NCBI RefSeq assembly: GCF_900157365.1
Contig: NZ_FUEZ01000004.1
Coordinates: 558,001-622,000, forward strand
Length of the DNA stretch: 64,000 bases
Direction: 5' to 3'
DNA from: Mycobacterium numidiamassiliense
GTDB lineage: Bacteria; Actinomycetota; Actinomycetes; Mycobacteriales; Mycobacteriaceae
Shown here: positions 56,676 through 64,000 of the stretch, piece after piece
Position numbering within the stretch: position 1 is the first letter of the stretch
Layout of the letters: every line of letters starts with the position of its first letter
Made by a program: the position numbers and the translations under genes
The notes under the pieces: model-generated
The model's input: only the letters and a program-made list of their open reading frames with translations
Databases searched by the model: none
What the model was told of the DNA's origin: nothing

Positions 56676-59600
56676 TCACATGAAGTCCAGCGCTTCGATG
56701 GTCGCGATCGGGCCCTCGTGTGTCGGGCGGTTTGCGCCGCCGATGACGTAGATGGTGTTGCCGACCGTGGCCACTACCTCCGCGTGACGCGCGGTTGGCA
56801 TCGGGGGCAGCGTGCTCCATCTGCCGTCGGCGATGTCGTACATCTCGACCACGTTCAGCACCACCGTCGGCTCTTCGCCGCCGACCGCCACGATTCGCCC
56901 GTCGATGTAGGTGGCGCCGTAGCTGCCGCGAGGGGTCGGCATGCCCACCAGCTTGGTCCATGTCCCGGAAGCCGGGTCGAATCGGTCCAGCGCCGCCGAG
57001 TTCTTGTCCGAGGACAGGAACCTGCCGCCGATCGCGTAGACGTACGTTCCATCCGAGACCGCCGCCAAATGTTCGCGTGGGGTGGGCATGTCGGCGGCAT
57101 CCTTCCACGAGCTGCCGTCGAAGACTTCGGTCTGCGGGACCAGCTGCTTGGCGTTCTGTCCGCCGACGGCGACGAGTTTGTCACCGACCACCGCGGCCGC
57201 CGGAGCCGCGCGGGCGTGGGTCAGGGGGGGCAATTCGACCCAGTTACCGCCACGCAACGCGAAGACCTTGTTGGAGCCGTCCGCGATGTTGTCGCTGGCG
57301 CCGCCGAGCACGACCACCTCGCCGCGATATGTCGCCGCCGCCGCATGGTGCAGCGGAATCGGCAAGGGCGGCCCGGTCTCCCAGGCTCCGGTGTGCGGGT
57401 CGTAGCTCTCCACCGTCTGCAGGGCAACGCCGTTGCGCAGGCCACCCATGATCCAGATCTTGTCGTTGAGCACGGCCCACGCCATCATCAATCGCGCGGT
57501 CGGCGCATCCGGCAGCGAGCGCCACTGCGCGGCCGGCTGGATCTTGCGGGCCGGAAGCTTGAGCGCTTCCGCCGACGAGACCACCTGACGATCCCCGACG
57601 GCGGTCGACCCGCCGATCGCATAGACGGACTTCTCCACCGCGGCGACGGCCATACCGTGCCGCGGGGTTGCCATGTCCGGCAACGTGCTCCACGTCTTGG
57701 CCATCAGGTCGAACACCGACACGCTCTTGAGGACCTCGCCTCCCGATACGCCGCCGACGGCGACAAGCCGTCCGTCGGCGATGGCCACGCCGAGGTCACT
57801 GCGCGCCTGCGGCAGTGCGGGCAGCGTCGTCCAGGTCTTTGCGGCCGGGTCGTACGCCTCGACGTTGACCTGATCGGAATCGCCGGTGGTTCCGCCCACC
57901 GTGTACACCAGCTTGCCGTCCGACGCCGCGGCCAGCAGCTGCCGCGGGGTCGGTATCGGCGCGCCGAGGCTCCACGACGTGCCGTCGAAGACCTCGGTGG
58001 TGTTCAGCAGCGCGCCGTTGGCGTCGACGCCACCCGCGACGACGAGGCGGTCGCCCACCACCGCGGCTGCAGCCGCCGCCCGCGGCTGCAGCAGGTGCGG
58101 CAGCTCCACCCAGCGACCGTTGACTACCCGCCAAACCTGATCCGTGGCAACGTTTTTGCCGCCCACTGTTTTCCAGCCACCCAGCACAACCGGGTTTTCC
58201 TGCCAGCTGACCGCCGCCGCGTGCTGCACGGCGACCGGAAGATCGTCGCCGCCCTTCCAGCTGTCAATGACGGGGTCGTAACCCTCCTGCATCGCGCTGA
58301 CAGCGCCGTCGCTGCGAATCCCTCCGTAGATCCAGATGGTGCCGTCGACCTGGGTGGCCGCCACCGCGTCGCGCGCCACCCGCGCATTGGTGATCGGCTT
58401 CCACGCCGCCGCCGGCGCCGGGGGCGTCGTCTGGCCGGCAGCGCTCTTCTGAGTGTTGTTGTCGCGCAGCCCGAAATAGAGTCCGCCGACCACCAACAGC
58501 ACGACCACGATGGCGGCACCGGCGACCAGCGCGATGCGATTGCGCTTTTCGCCCGGCGCCCCGAACCACCCTCGGGCGCCGCGTGTCGGACCGCTCGGCG
58601 GGCTGATTCCCGCGCCGCCGCCGGCCGGTTCGGGCCGTGCCGCGGTCGCGGCGTGCGGCTCGGTTTGCAGGCCGCGCAGAACGCTTGCCGCCGCGACGAA
58701 TTCGTTCTGACCGCCCGGTTCCGGCGGCGGAACGGCTGTCGTTCCCGTCGTGGCATCGTGCAGGGGCTTGTCCAGGCGGTGCGTGGATGCGAGATCGTCG
58801 CCGGGGGAGACGGCCGGCGGCGCCGCGACATTCGGGTAGAGGATCCCCGTCGAGCCGGACTCGTGGCCCGTTTCGGTGATCGCCATCGAATCGGGCCGCA
58901 GTCCATTGCTGCGCTGTACCGACTGCAATTCGCGGCCGAACTCCGCCGCCGAGGCGGGCCGCTGGGCGGGTTCGATCGACATGGCATGCTCGATCGCCGC
59001 GCACACCGCGTCCGGGATCCCCTCTGGACGCATATCGGGAACTCGCGTCGTACTGATGCGCAGATACTGCGCGACAAGGTCCTCGTCGTTCTTGCGTTCG
59101 TGCGCGGCACTGCCCGCGATCAACGCATAAATCGTCGCGCCCAGGGAGTAGAGGTCGGATGCCACCGTCGCGGGGCTTCCGGTCATGACCTCGGGCGCGG
59201 TGTAATCGATTGTGCCGGAAAAGAATCCGGTCGCCGTCTCATAGCCTCCCTCGATGTGGGCAATCCCGAAGTCACTCAGTTGCGGCTCGCCGTAGTCGTT
59301 GATGAGCACGTTCGCCGGCTTGATATCGCGGTGCAAGGTGCCGCTTTTGTGAGCGGTTTCCAAAGCCCCGCAAAGCTTCACGCCGATCCGCAGCGCTTCG
59401 GGCCACGGGACCGGCCCTTCCCGGCGCAGGCGGACCGCCAACGAGTCCGCGGCCATGTACGGCATCACGATGTAGGGCCGGCCGCTCTCGGTGACGCCGA
59501 CGCGCAGGATGTTGACGATGTTCGGGTGTCCCGAGAGCCCGCCCATCGCGTAGCCCTCACGCAGGAAGCGCTCCCGGCTCTCGTCGTCGATGTGCGACGG

Positions 59601-59768
59601 CAGCACCTTGACTGCGACGTTGCGTCCCAGCGCTATCTCGTAGCAGCGGTAGACCACCCCGGCGCCGCCCCGGGCGACCTGCCGGGCTTCGTCGAATCCA
59701 GCCGAGGCTAACTCCGCAGCGATGCCGCTGGACGGCGGCGGAGCATCGGCTCTGGGTCCATCAGCCAT
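56676..59768 (-). CDS. Receptor-like Ser/Thr kinase with kelch ectodomain, copy 1
   Basis: The 1030-residue protein has an intact PknK-like kinase domain (about 25-280). Visible sites are the glycine loop ARGGAGVVY, Lys54, HRDIKPAN (Asp148), DFG at 166-168 and APE in TAPEV. A Pro/Ala-rich juxtamembrane linker leads to one membrane helix (about 412-434). Outside lie twelve kelch repeats, each with a GG doublet (IYGGI, VLGGW, VAGGV, TVGGT, AVGGV, AIGGS, IMGGL, VLGGA, AVGGQ, AIGGR, AVGGE, VIGGA), enough for two six-bladed propellers. The ligand and targets are unknown. ATG 59768. It lies 110 bases after a paralogue on the same strand. Confidence 0.9.
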   Translation of the reverse strand: MADGPRADAPPPSSGIAAELASAGFDEARQVARGGAGVVYRCYEIALGRNVAVKVLPSHIDDESRERFLREGYAMGGLSGHPNIVNILRVGVTESGRPYIVMPYMAADSLAVRLRREGPVPWPEALRIGVKLCGALETAHKSGTLHRDIKPANVLINDYGEPQLSDFGIAHIEGGYETATGFFSGTIDYTAPEVMTGSPATVASDLYSLGATIYALIAGSAAHERKNDEDLVAQYLRISTTRVPDMRPEGIPDAVCAAIEHAMSIEPAQRPASAAEFGRELQSVQRSNGLRPDSMAITETGHESGSTGILYPNVAAPPAVSPGDDLASTHRLDKPLHDATTGTTAVPPPEPGGQNEFVAAASVLRGLQTEPHAATAARPEPAGGGAGISPPSGPTRGARGWFGAPGEKRNRIALVAGAAIVVVLLVVGGLYFGLRDNNTQKSAAGQTTPPAPAAAWKPITNARVARDAVAATQVDGTIWIYGGIRSDGAVSAMQEGYDPVIDSWKGGDDLPVAVQHAAAVSWQENPVVLGGWKTVGGKNVATDQVWRVVNGRWVELPHLLQPRAAAAAAVVGDRLVVAGGVDANGALLNTTEVFDGTSWSLGAPIPTPRQLLAAASDGKLVYTVGGTTGDSDQVNVEAYDPAAKTWTTLPALPQARSDLGVAIADGRLVAVGGVSGGEVLKSVSVFDLMAKTWSTLPDMATPRHGMAVAAVEKSVYAIGGSTAVGDRQVVSSAEALKLPARKIQPAAQWRSLPDAPTARLMMAWAVLNDKIWIMGGLRNGVALQTVESYDPHTGAWETGPPLPIPLHHAAAATYRGEVVVLGGASDNIADGSNKVFALRGGNWVELPPLTHARAAPAAAVVGDKLVAVGGQNAKQLVPQTEVFDGSSWKDAADMPTPREHLAAVSDGTYVYAIGGRFLSSDKNSAALDRFDPASGTWTKLVGMPTPRGSYGATYIDGRIVAVGGEEPTVVLNVVEMYDIADGRWSTLPPMPTARHAEVVATVGNTIYVIGGANRPTHEGPIATIEALDFM

Positions 59769-59878
59769 GTGTGAGCGCTCAACTCCCCTTGCGGTAACCG
59801 GATTCGGGAGCTCAAGAGTATCGCTGTTGGCTTCGCGGGGACCCGATTTTGCTGGTCACGTTTTCGGTCGACGCCGCG

Positions 59879-62800
59879 CTAGCTGAAGTTGAGGGCCTCG
59901 ACGGTGGCGACAGGCCCCTCATGTGTCGGGCGGTTGGCGCCGCCGATGCAATAGACGGTGTTACCGACCGTAGCCACCACCTCGGCGTGACGCGGGGTCG
60001 GCATGGGCGGCAGCGTGCTCCACTTCCCGTCGGCGATGTCGTACATCTCAGCGACATTGAGCACCGTCGTCGGTTCTTCGCCGCCGAGCGCCACGATTCG
60101 CCCGTCGATGTAGGCGGCGCCGTAGCTGCCGCGCGGCGTCGGCATCGGCGTCAGCTTGGTCCAGCTCCCTGAGGCGGGATCAAACCGTTCCAGGGCAGCG
60201 GAATTCGTGTCGGCGGACAGCATCCGTCCACCAATGGCGTAGAGGTAGCTGCCATCCGAGACGGCGGCCAGGTGTTCGCGCGGCGTCGGCAACGCGGCCG
60301 CGTCCTTCCACGAACTGCCGTCGAAGACCTCGGTCTGCGGCACGAGCTGCTTGGCATTCTGCCCGCCCACCACCACCAGCTTGTCGCCGGCGACGGCGGC
60401 GGCCGGTGCCACCCGCGCGTGCGTCAGGGCAGGTAATTCCACCCAATTGCCGCCCCGCAGGGCGAAGACCTTGTTGGACGCATTCGCGACGCTGTCGCTC
60501 GAACCGCCGAGCACGACGACCTCGCCGTGATAGGTGGCCGCGGCCGCGTGGTGCAGCGGGACGGGCAGCGAAGGCCCGGTCTCCCAGGCCCCGGTGCGGG
60601 GGTCATAGCTCTCCACCGTCGTGAGGGCTGCCCCGTTCTGCAGCCCACCCATGATCCAGATCTTGTTGTTGAGCACCGCGGACGCCATCATCAACCGAGC
60701 GGTCGGGGCATCCGGGAGCGACCGCCACGGCGGCGTCGGCTGGGTCTTGCGCGCAGGCAGTTTGAGCACCTCGGCCGAGACGGTCATCTGGTCGTCACCG
60801 ACCGCTGTCGACCCGCCGATCGCATACACCGACTGCTCTACCGCGGCGACCGCCATGCCGTGTCGCGGGGACACCATGTCCGGCAAACCGGACCAGGTAT
60901 TGGCCATCAGATCGAACGTCGAAACGCTCTTCAGAACCTGCCCCGACGACACGCCGCCGAGGACCACCAGGCGTCCCTCCGCGATGGTTGCGCCGAGGTC
61001 ACTACGAGCCTTCGGCAATGGCGGCAACGATGTCCACGCATTCGCGACGGGGTCATACGCCTCGACCGCGGTCAGGTCGGCGCCGTTCGTTCCGCCGACG
61101 GCATACACCAGCTTCCCGTCCGACGCCGCGGCCAGCATTTGCCGGGGAGTCGGTATCGGTGGGCCGAGGGTCCAGGAGTTGCCGTCGAACACCTCGGTGG
61201 GGTTCAGGAGGGCGCCTTTCGCATCGACGCCGCCCATCACCACGATTCGGCCTCCCGCCACGGCGGCGGCTGCGGCGGCCCTGGGCTGCAACAGGTGCGG
61301 CAACTGCACCCAGCTACCGTCGACTACCCGCCAAACTTGATCCGCGGCAACGCTTTTGCCAGCCTCACTCATCCAGCCGCCGAGCACCACGGGGTTGCCC
61401 TGCCAGTTGACCGCCATCGCGTGCGACACCGCGACCGGCAAATCGTCACTGCGTTTCCATTCGTCGACCGCCGGATCGTAGCCCTCGTGTCGTGGGGTGA
61501 GCGTGCCGTCGCTGCGAATTCCGCCGAACAGCCAGATGGTGCCGTCAACCTGCGTCGCAGCCGCCGCGTAGCGCTCCACGCGGGCGTCGGCGATCGGCTT
61601 CCACTGAGCCGGCGGCGCGGCACTCGGCTGACTTGCGATGCTCTTGGTGTCGCTGCCGCCCTTGTCGGACGGCAGCGTGAAGTAGACCGCGCCGGCGACC
61701 AGCAGGGCGACGAGGGCGGCCGCACCGGCGACCAACCCGATGCGGCTGCGCTTCTTACCCGGCTCGCCGAACCAACCGGCAGCCCGCGCCGTCAACGACG
61801 GTGGTTTTCCGCCAGGGGGTCCGTCGGGGCCCGGCGATGCCTCCTCCGACGGCGCAGCGGCCTGCGGTTCAACGTCTGGTTTGGCTTCGGCATCGTGGAT
61901 GGCCCGCAGCACGCTGGCCGCTTCCGAAAACTCGCGCTGGATAGCCGATTCCGATTGCCCGGCCGTCCGCCCGGTGAGCCCTTGGCTGGGCGTGCGGACA
62001 AAGGTGTCCGGGGCCGTCGACCGCTCGCCGTGTTCGCTTGGCGCGGCGGCGGCCAACTGCGAGATTTCCGCGGCCGCCGCCCGCAGCGACTGTCGGCCGG
62101 AGTCGGTGATCGCCATCGCGTCGGGCTGCAATCCGCTGCTGCGCTGCGCCGCCTGGAACTCGCGGCCCAACTCGGCCGCTGTCATCGGCCGTTCCGCGGG
62201 ATCGGTTGCCATCGCACGTTCGAACGCCGCGCAGACCGCGTCGGGGATGCCGGTGGGCCGCAAATCGGGGATCGGGGTGGTGTTGATGCGCAGATACTGC
62301 GCGACAAGATCCTCACTCGTATGACGCTCGTATGGGGCGCTTCCGGCGATCAGGGTGTAAATGGTGGCGCCGAGCGAGTACACGTCGGAGGCGACGGTCG
62401 CCGGATTGCCTGCCAACGACTCGGGCGGGGTGTAGTCGATGGTGCCGGAGAAGAACCCGCTCGATGTTTCGTACCCGCCCTCGATGTGGGCGATTCCGAA
62501 GTCGGCCAGCTGCGGTTCACCGTAATCGTTCACAAGTACGTTCGCGGGCTTGATGTCTCGGTGCAGAATGCCCGACTTGTGCGCGGTTTCCAGTGCGCCG
62601 CTTAGCTTCACACCAATCCGCATGGCCTCCGGCCAGGGGATCGGCCCCTCGCGGCGCAGCCGCACCGCCAGGGAATCCTCCGAGCAGTAAGGCATCACGA
62701 TGAACGGCCGGCCACTCGCGGTGATGCCGACCCGGAGGATGTTGAGGATGTTCGGGTGTCCCGAGAGCCCGCCCATCGCGTAGCCCTCGCGCAGGAAACG

Positions 62801-63001
62801 TTCCCGGCTCTCGTCGTCGAAATGCGACGGCAGCACCTTGATTGCGACGTGCCGTCCCAATGCGGTCTCGTGACACCGGTAGACCACGCCCGCGCCGCCT
62901 TTGCCCACCTGACGAGCGTTGTCGAATCCGGCGGCGGCCAACTCCGCGGCGAGTCCGTTCAGCGCCGATGCCGGGCCATTGGTCTTGGGGGCTTCAGCCA
63001 C
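59879..63001 (-). CDS. Receptor-like Ser/Thr kinase with kelch ectodomain, copy 2
   Basis: The 1040-residue paralogue of the next gene has the same layout. Kinase domain: GKGGAGVVY, Lys55, HRDIKPAN with Asp149, DFG at 167-169, and PPE in place of APE. The linker to the membrane helix is longer and more divergent (about residues 300-420), the helix is at about 421-443, and twelve kelch repeats follow. Most kelch residues match copy 1, so duplication is recent relative to family age. GTG 63001. The start is divergent from nat, 165 bases away, so this gap (63002-63166) probably holds both promoters. Confidence 0.9.
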   Translation of the reverse strand: MAEAPKTNGPASALNGLAAELAAAGFDNARQVGKGGAGVVYRCHETALGRHVAIKVLPSHFDDESRERFLREGYAMGGLSGHPNILNILRVGITASGRPFIVMPYCSEDSLAVRLRREGPIPWPEAMRIGVKLSGALETAHKSGILHRDIKPANVLVNDYGEPQLADFGIAHIEGGYETSSGFFSGTIDYTPPESLAGNPATVASDVYSLGATIYTLIAGSAPYERHTSEDLVAQYLRINTTPIPDLRPTGIPDAVCAAFERAMATDPAERPMTAAELGREFQAAQRSSGLQPDAMAITDSGRQSLRAAAAEISQLAAAAPSEHGERSTAPDTFVRTPSQGLTGRTAGQSESAIQREFSEAASVLRAIHDAEAKPDVEPQAAAPSEEASPGPDGPPGGKPPSLTARAAGWFGEPGKKRSRIGLVAGAAALVALLVAGAVYFTLPSDKGGSDTKSIASQPSAAPPAQWKPIADARVERYAAAATQVDGTIWLFGGIRSDGTLTPRHEGYDPAVDEWKRSDDLPVAVSHAMAVNWQGNPVVLGGWMSEAGKSVAADQVWRVVDGSWVQLPHLLQPRAAAAAAVAGGRIVVMGGVDAKGALLNPTEVFDGNSWTLGPPIPTPRQMLAAASDGKLVYAVGGTNGADLTAVEAYDPVANAWTSLPPLPKARSDLGATIAEGRLVVLGGVSSGQVLKSVSTFDLMANTWSGLPDMVSPRHGMAVAAVEQSVYAIGGSTAVGDDQMTVSAEVLKLPARKTQPTPPWRSLPDAPTARLMMASAVLNNKIWIMGGLQNGAALTTVESYDPRTGAWETGPSLPVPLHHAAAATYHGEVVVLGGSSDSVANASNKVFALRGGNWVELPALTHARVAPAAAVAGDKLVVVGGQNAKQLVPQTEVFDGSSWKDAAALPTPREHLAAVSDGSYLYAIGGRMLSADTNSAALERFDPASGSWTKLTPMPTPRGSYGAAYIDGRIVALGGEEPTTVLNVAEMYDIADGKWSTLPPMPTPRHAEVVATVGNTVYCIGGANRPTHEGPVATVEALNFS

Positions 63002-63166
63002 GTGCGCTCAACCTCCCTGCGTGTGTGCGACTCGCGGCCCTAAGCGTAACTAAACAAGACCCACCGCGCGCTGCGGACGAAGATCCTGGGTTGACCGCGA
63101 TTCAAGCCAAAGTCCTTCTGACGCCTAGGGTTTCCTGTTGGTTAACCTTCGGGCCAGAATGGGACC

Positions 63167-63997
63167 ATGACACTGGACCTGGCGGCGTACTTCAACCGGA
63201 TCAACTACCGCGGTGCTGTCGAGCCGACGTTCGACGTACTGCAGGACCTCATGACCGCTCACACCCGAACCATCCCGTTCGAAAACCTGGACCCGGTGAT
63301 GGGAGTCCCGGTCGACGACCTTGGTCCAGAGGCATTGGCCGACAAGCTGGTTCATCGGCGCCGGGGTGGCTACTGCTACGAGCAGAACGGGCTGATGGGC
63401 CATGTGCTGACCGAAGTCGGCTTTCGGGTGCGGCGGTTGGCCGGACGCGTGGTCTGGATGTCGCCGCCCGGCGCGCCGCTGCCGGCGCAGACCCACACGG
63501 TGTTGGCGGTGACGTTCCCTGGCTCTCAGGGCTCGTATCTGGTCGACGTCGGCTTCGGGGGTCAGACGTTGACCTCGCCCATTCGCTTCGAAACCGGCAC
63601 CGTCCAGCAGACCACCCACGAGCCGTACCGATTGGAGGACCGCGGCGAGGGGTTGGTGCTGCAGGCCCTGATTGCCGAGGAGTGGCGTCCGCTGTACGAA
63701 TTTTCCACGCGAACCCAACCCGCAATCGACCTGAAAGTGGGTAGCTGGTTCGTCTCAACCCACCCGTCGTCGCACTTTGTCACCGGCCTGATGGTGGCAC
63801 TGGTTACCGATGACGCGCGCTACAACCTTTCCGGTCGCGACCTGACCATCCACCGGACGGGCGGGTCGGAAAAAGTCCTCCTCGACGATGCGGCTGCCGT
63901 CCTCGAGACGCTGCGTGCACGATTCGGGATCAATATCGACGACCTCGGCGATCTCAGTGCGCTCGAATCGCGCATCGACGGCATTCTGCATAGTTGA
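63167..63997 (+). CDS. nat: Arylamine N-acetyltransferase
   Basis: The 276-residue acyltransferase moves acetyl or propionyl groups from CoA to arylamines, including isoniazid. In mycobacteria it is tied to cholesterol catabolism. The catalytic triad is intact: Cys in RRGGYCYEQN, His in THTVLAV and Asp in YLVDVGFGG. ATG 63167. In M. tuberculosis it is the last gene after hsaB, but here it is separated from hsaB by about 7.2 kb. Confidence 0.95.
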   Translation: MTLDLAAYFNRINYRGAVEPTFDVLQDLMTAHTRTIPFENLDPVMGVPVDDLGPEALADKLVHRRRGGYCYEQNGLMGHVLTEVGFRVRRLAGRVVWMSPPGAPLPAQTHTVLAVTFPGSQGSYLVDVGFGGQTLTSPIRFETGTVQQTTHEPYRLEDRGEGLVLQALIAEEWRPLYEFSTRTQPAIDLKVGSWFVSTHPSSHFVTGLMVALVTDDARYNLSGRDLTIHRTGGSEKVLLDDAAAVLETLRARFGINIDDLGDLSALESRIDGILHS

Positions 63998-64000
63998 AAA

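Noticed and set aside
56511..59711. Open frame of 1066 codons on the plus strand opposite kinase copy 1 (and a 692-codon one at 60527-62605)
   Set aside because: Its translation is Arg/Gly-rich without any domain, and it mirrors the kelch gene on the other strand. High GC makes such antisense frames common.

Overview
This window is a high-GC actinobacterial chromosome segment, and its gene content and order mark it as Mycobacterium, probably a slow-growing species related to the M. tuberculosis group. Most of it follows the M. tuberculosis order from ftsH (Rv3610c) down to nat (Rv3566c). Rv numbers are from memory of that genome, not from a search. The species cannot be fixed from sequence alone.

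Layout. 1-3.6 kb: the 3' end of ftsH and the folate operon folE-folP-folB-folK plus a small membrane gene. 3.6-8.4 kb: a proline-rich membrane protein interrupted by a poly-G frameshift, then an NAD(P)-fold protein, panC, panD and coaX (pantothenate/CoA). 8.6-13.4 kb: lysS, lsr2 and clpC1. 13.4-15.6 kb: a YbjQ protein, then a cobalamin riboswitch controlling CbtB/CbtA cobalt uptake and a histidine-phosphatase-like gene. 15.6-18.1 kb: lpqF, mhuD and a hydrolase. 18.2-25.6 kb: an ArsR regulator and six genes for a membrane-bound, complex-I-like 'hyc' complex (Rv0081-Rv0087 type). Its large subunit lacks the nickel-binding cysteines. 25.6-36.5 kb: mutY, a carbonic anhydrase, disA, radA, lpqE, carD, ispD, ispF, cysS, rlmB and a secreted phosphodiesterase. 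36.5-43.6 kb: an FAD monooxygenase, a large LuxR/ATPase regulator, an ArsB-like transporter, an MBL-fold hydrolase and a lone PxpA. 43.6-47.4 kb: a zinc-type ABC transporter with a Zur-like operator and a LacI regulator. 47.6-55.9 kb: the cholesterol catabolism block kstR, fadE34, kshB and hsaADCB, with three KstR operators. 56.0-63.0 kb: two tandem paralogous receptor-like Ser/Thr kinases with PknK-like kinase domains, one membrane span and twelve kelch repeats each, plus a small coiled-coil membrane protein. This block lies between hsaB and nat, which are adjacent in M. tuberculosis. 63.2-64 kb: nat.

The most unusual content is the tandem kelch-kinase pair, the nickel-less hydrogenase-like complex at a site where M. 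tuberculosis has a PE_PGRS gene, an 18-base promoter/start element shared exactly by lysS and cysS, and the poly-G frameshift. No tRNA, rRNA, CRISPR array, insertion sequence or prophage was seen.
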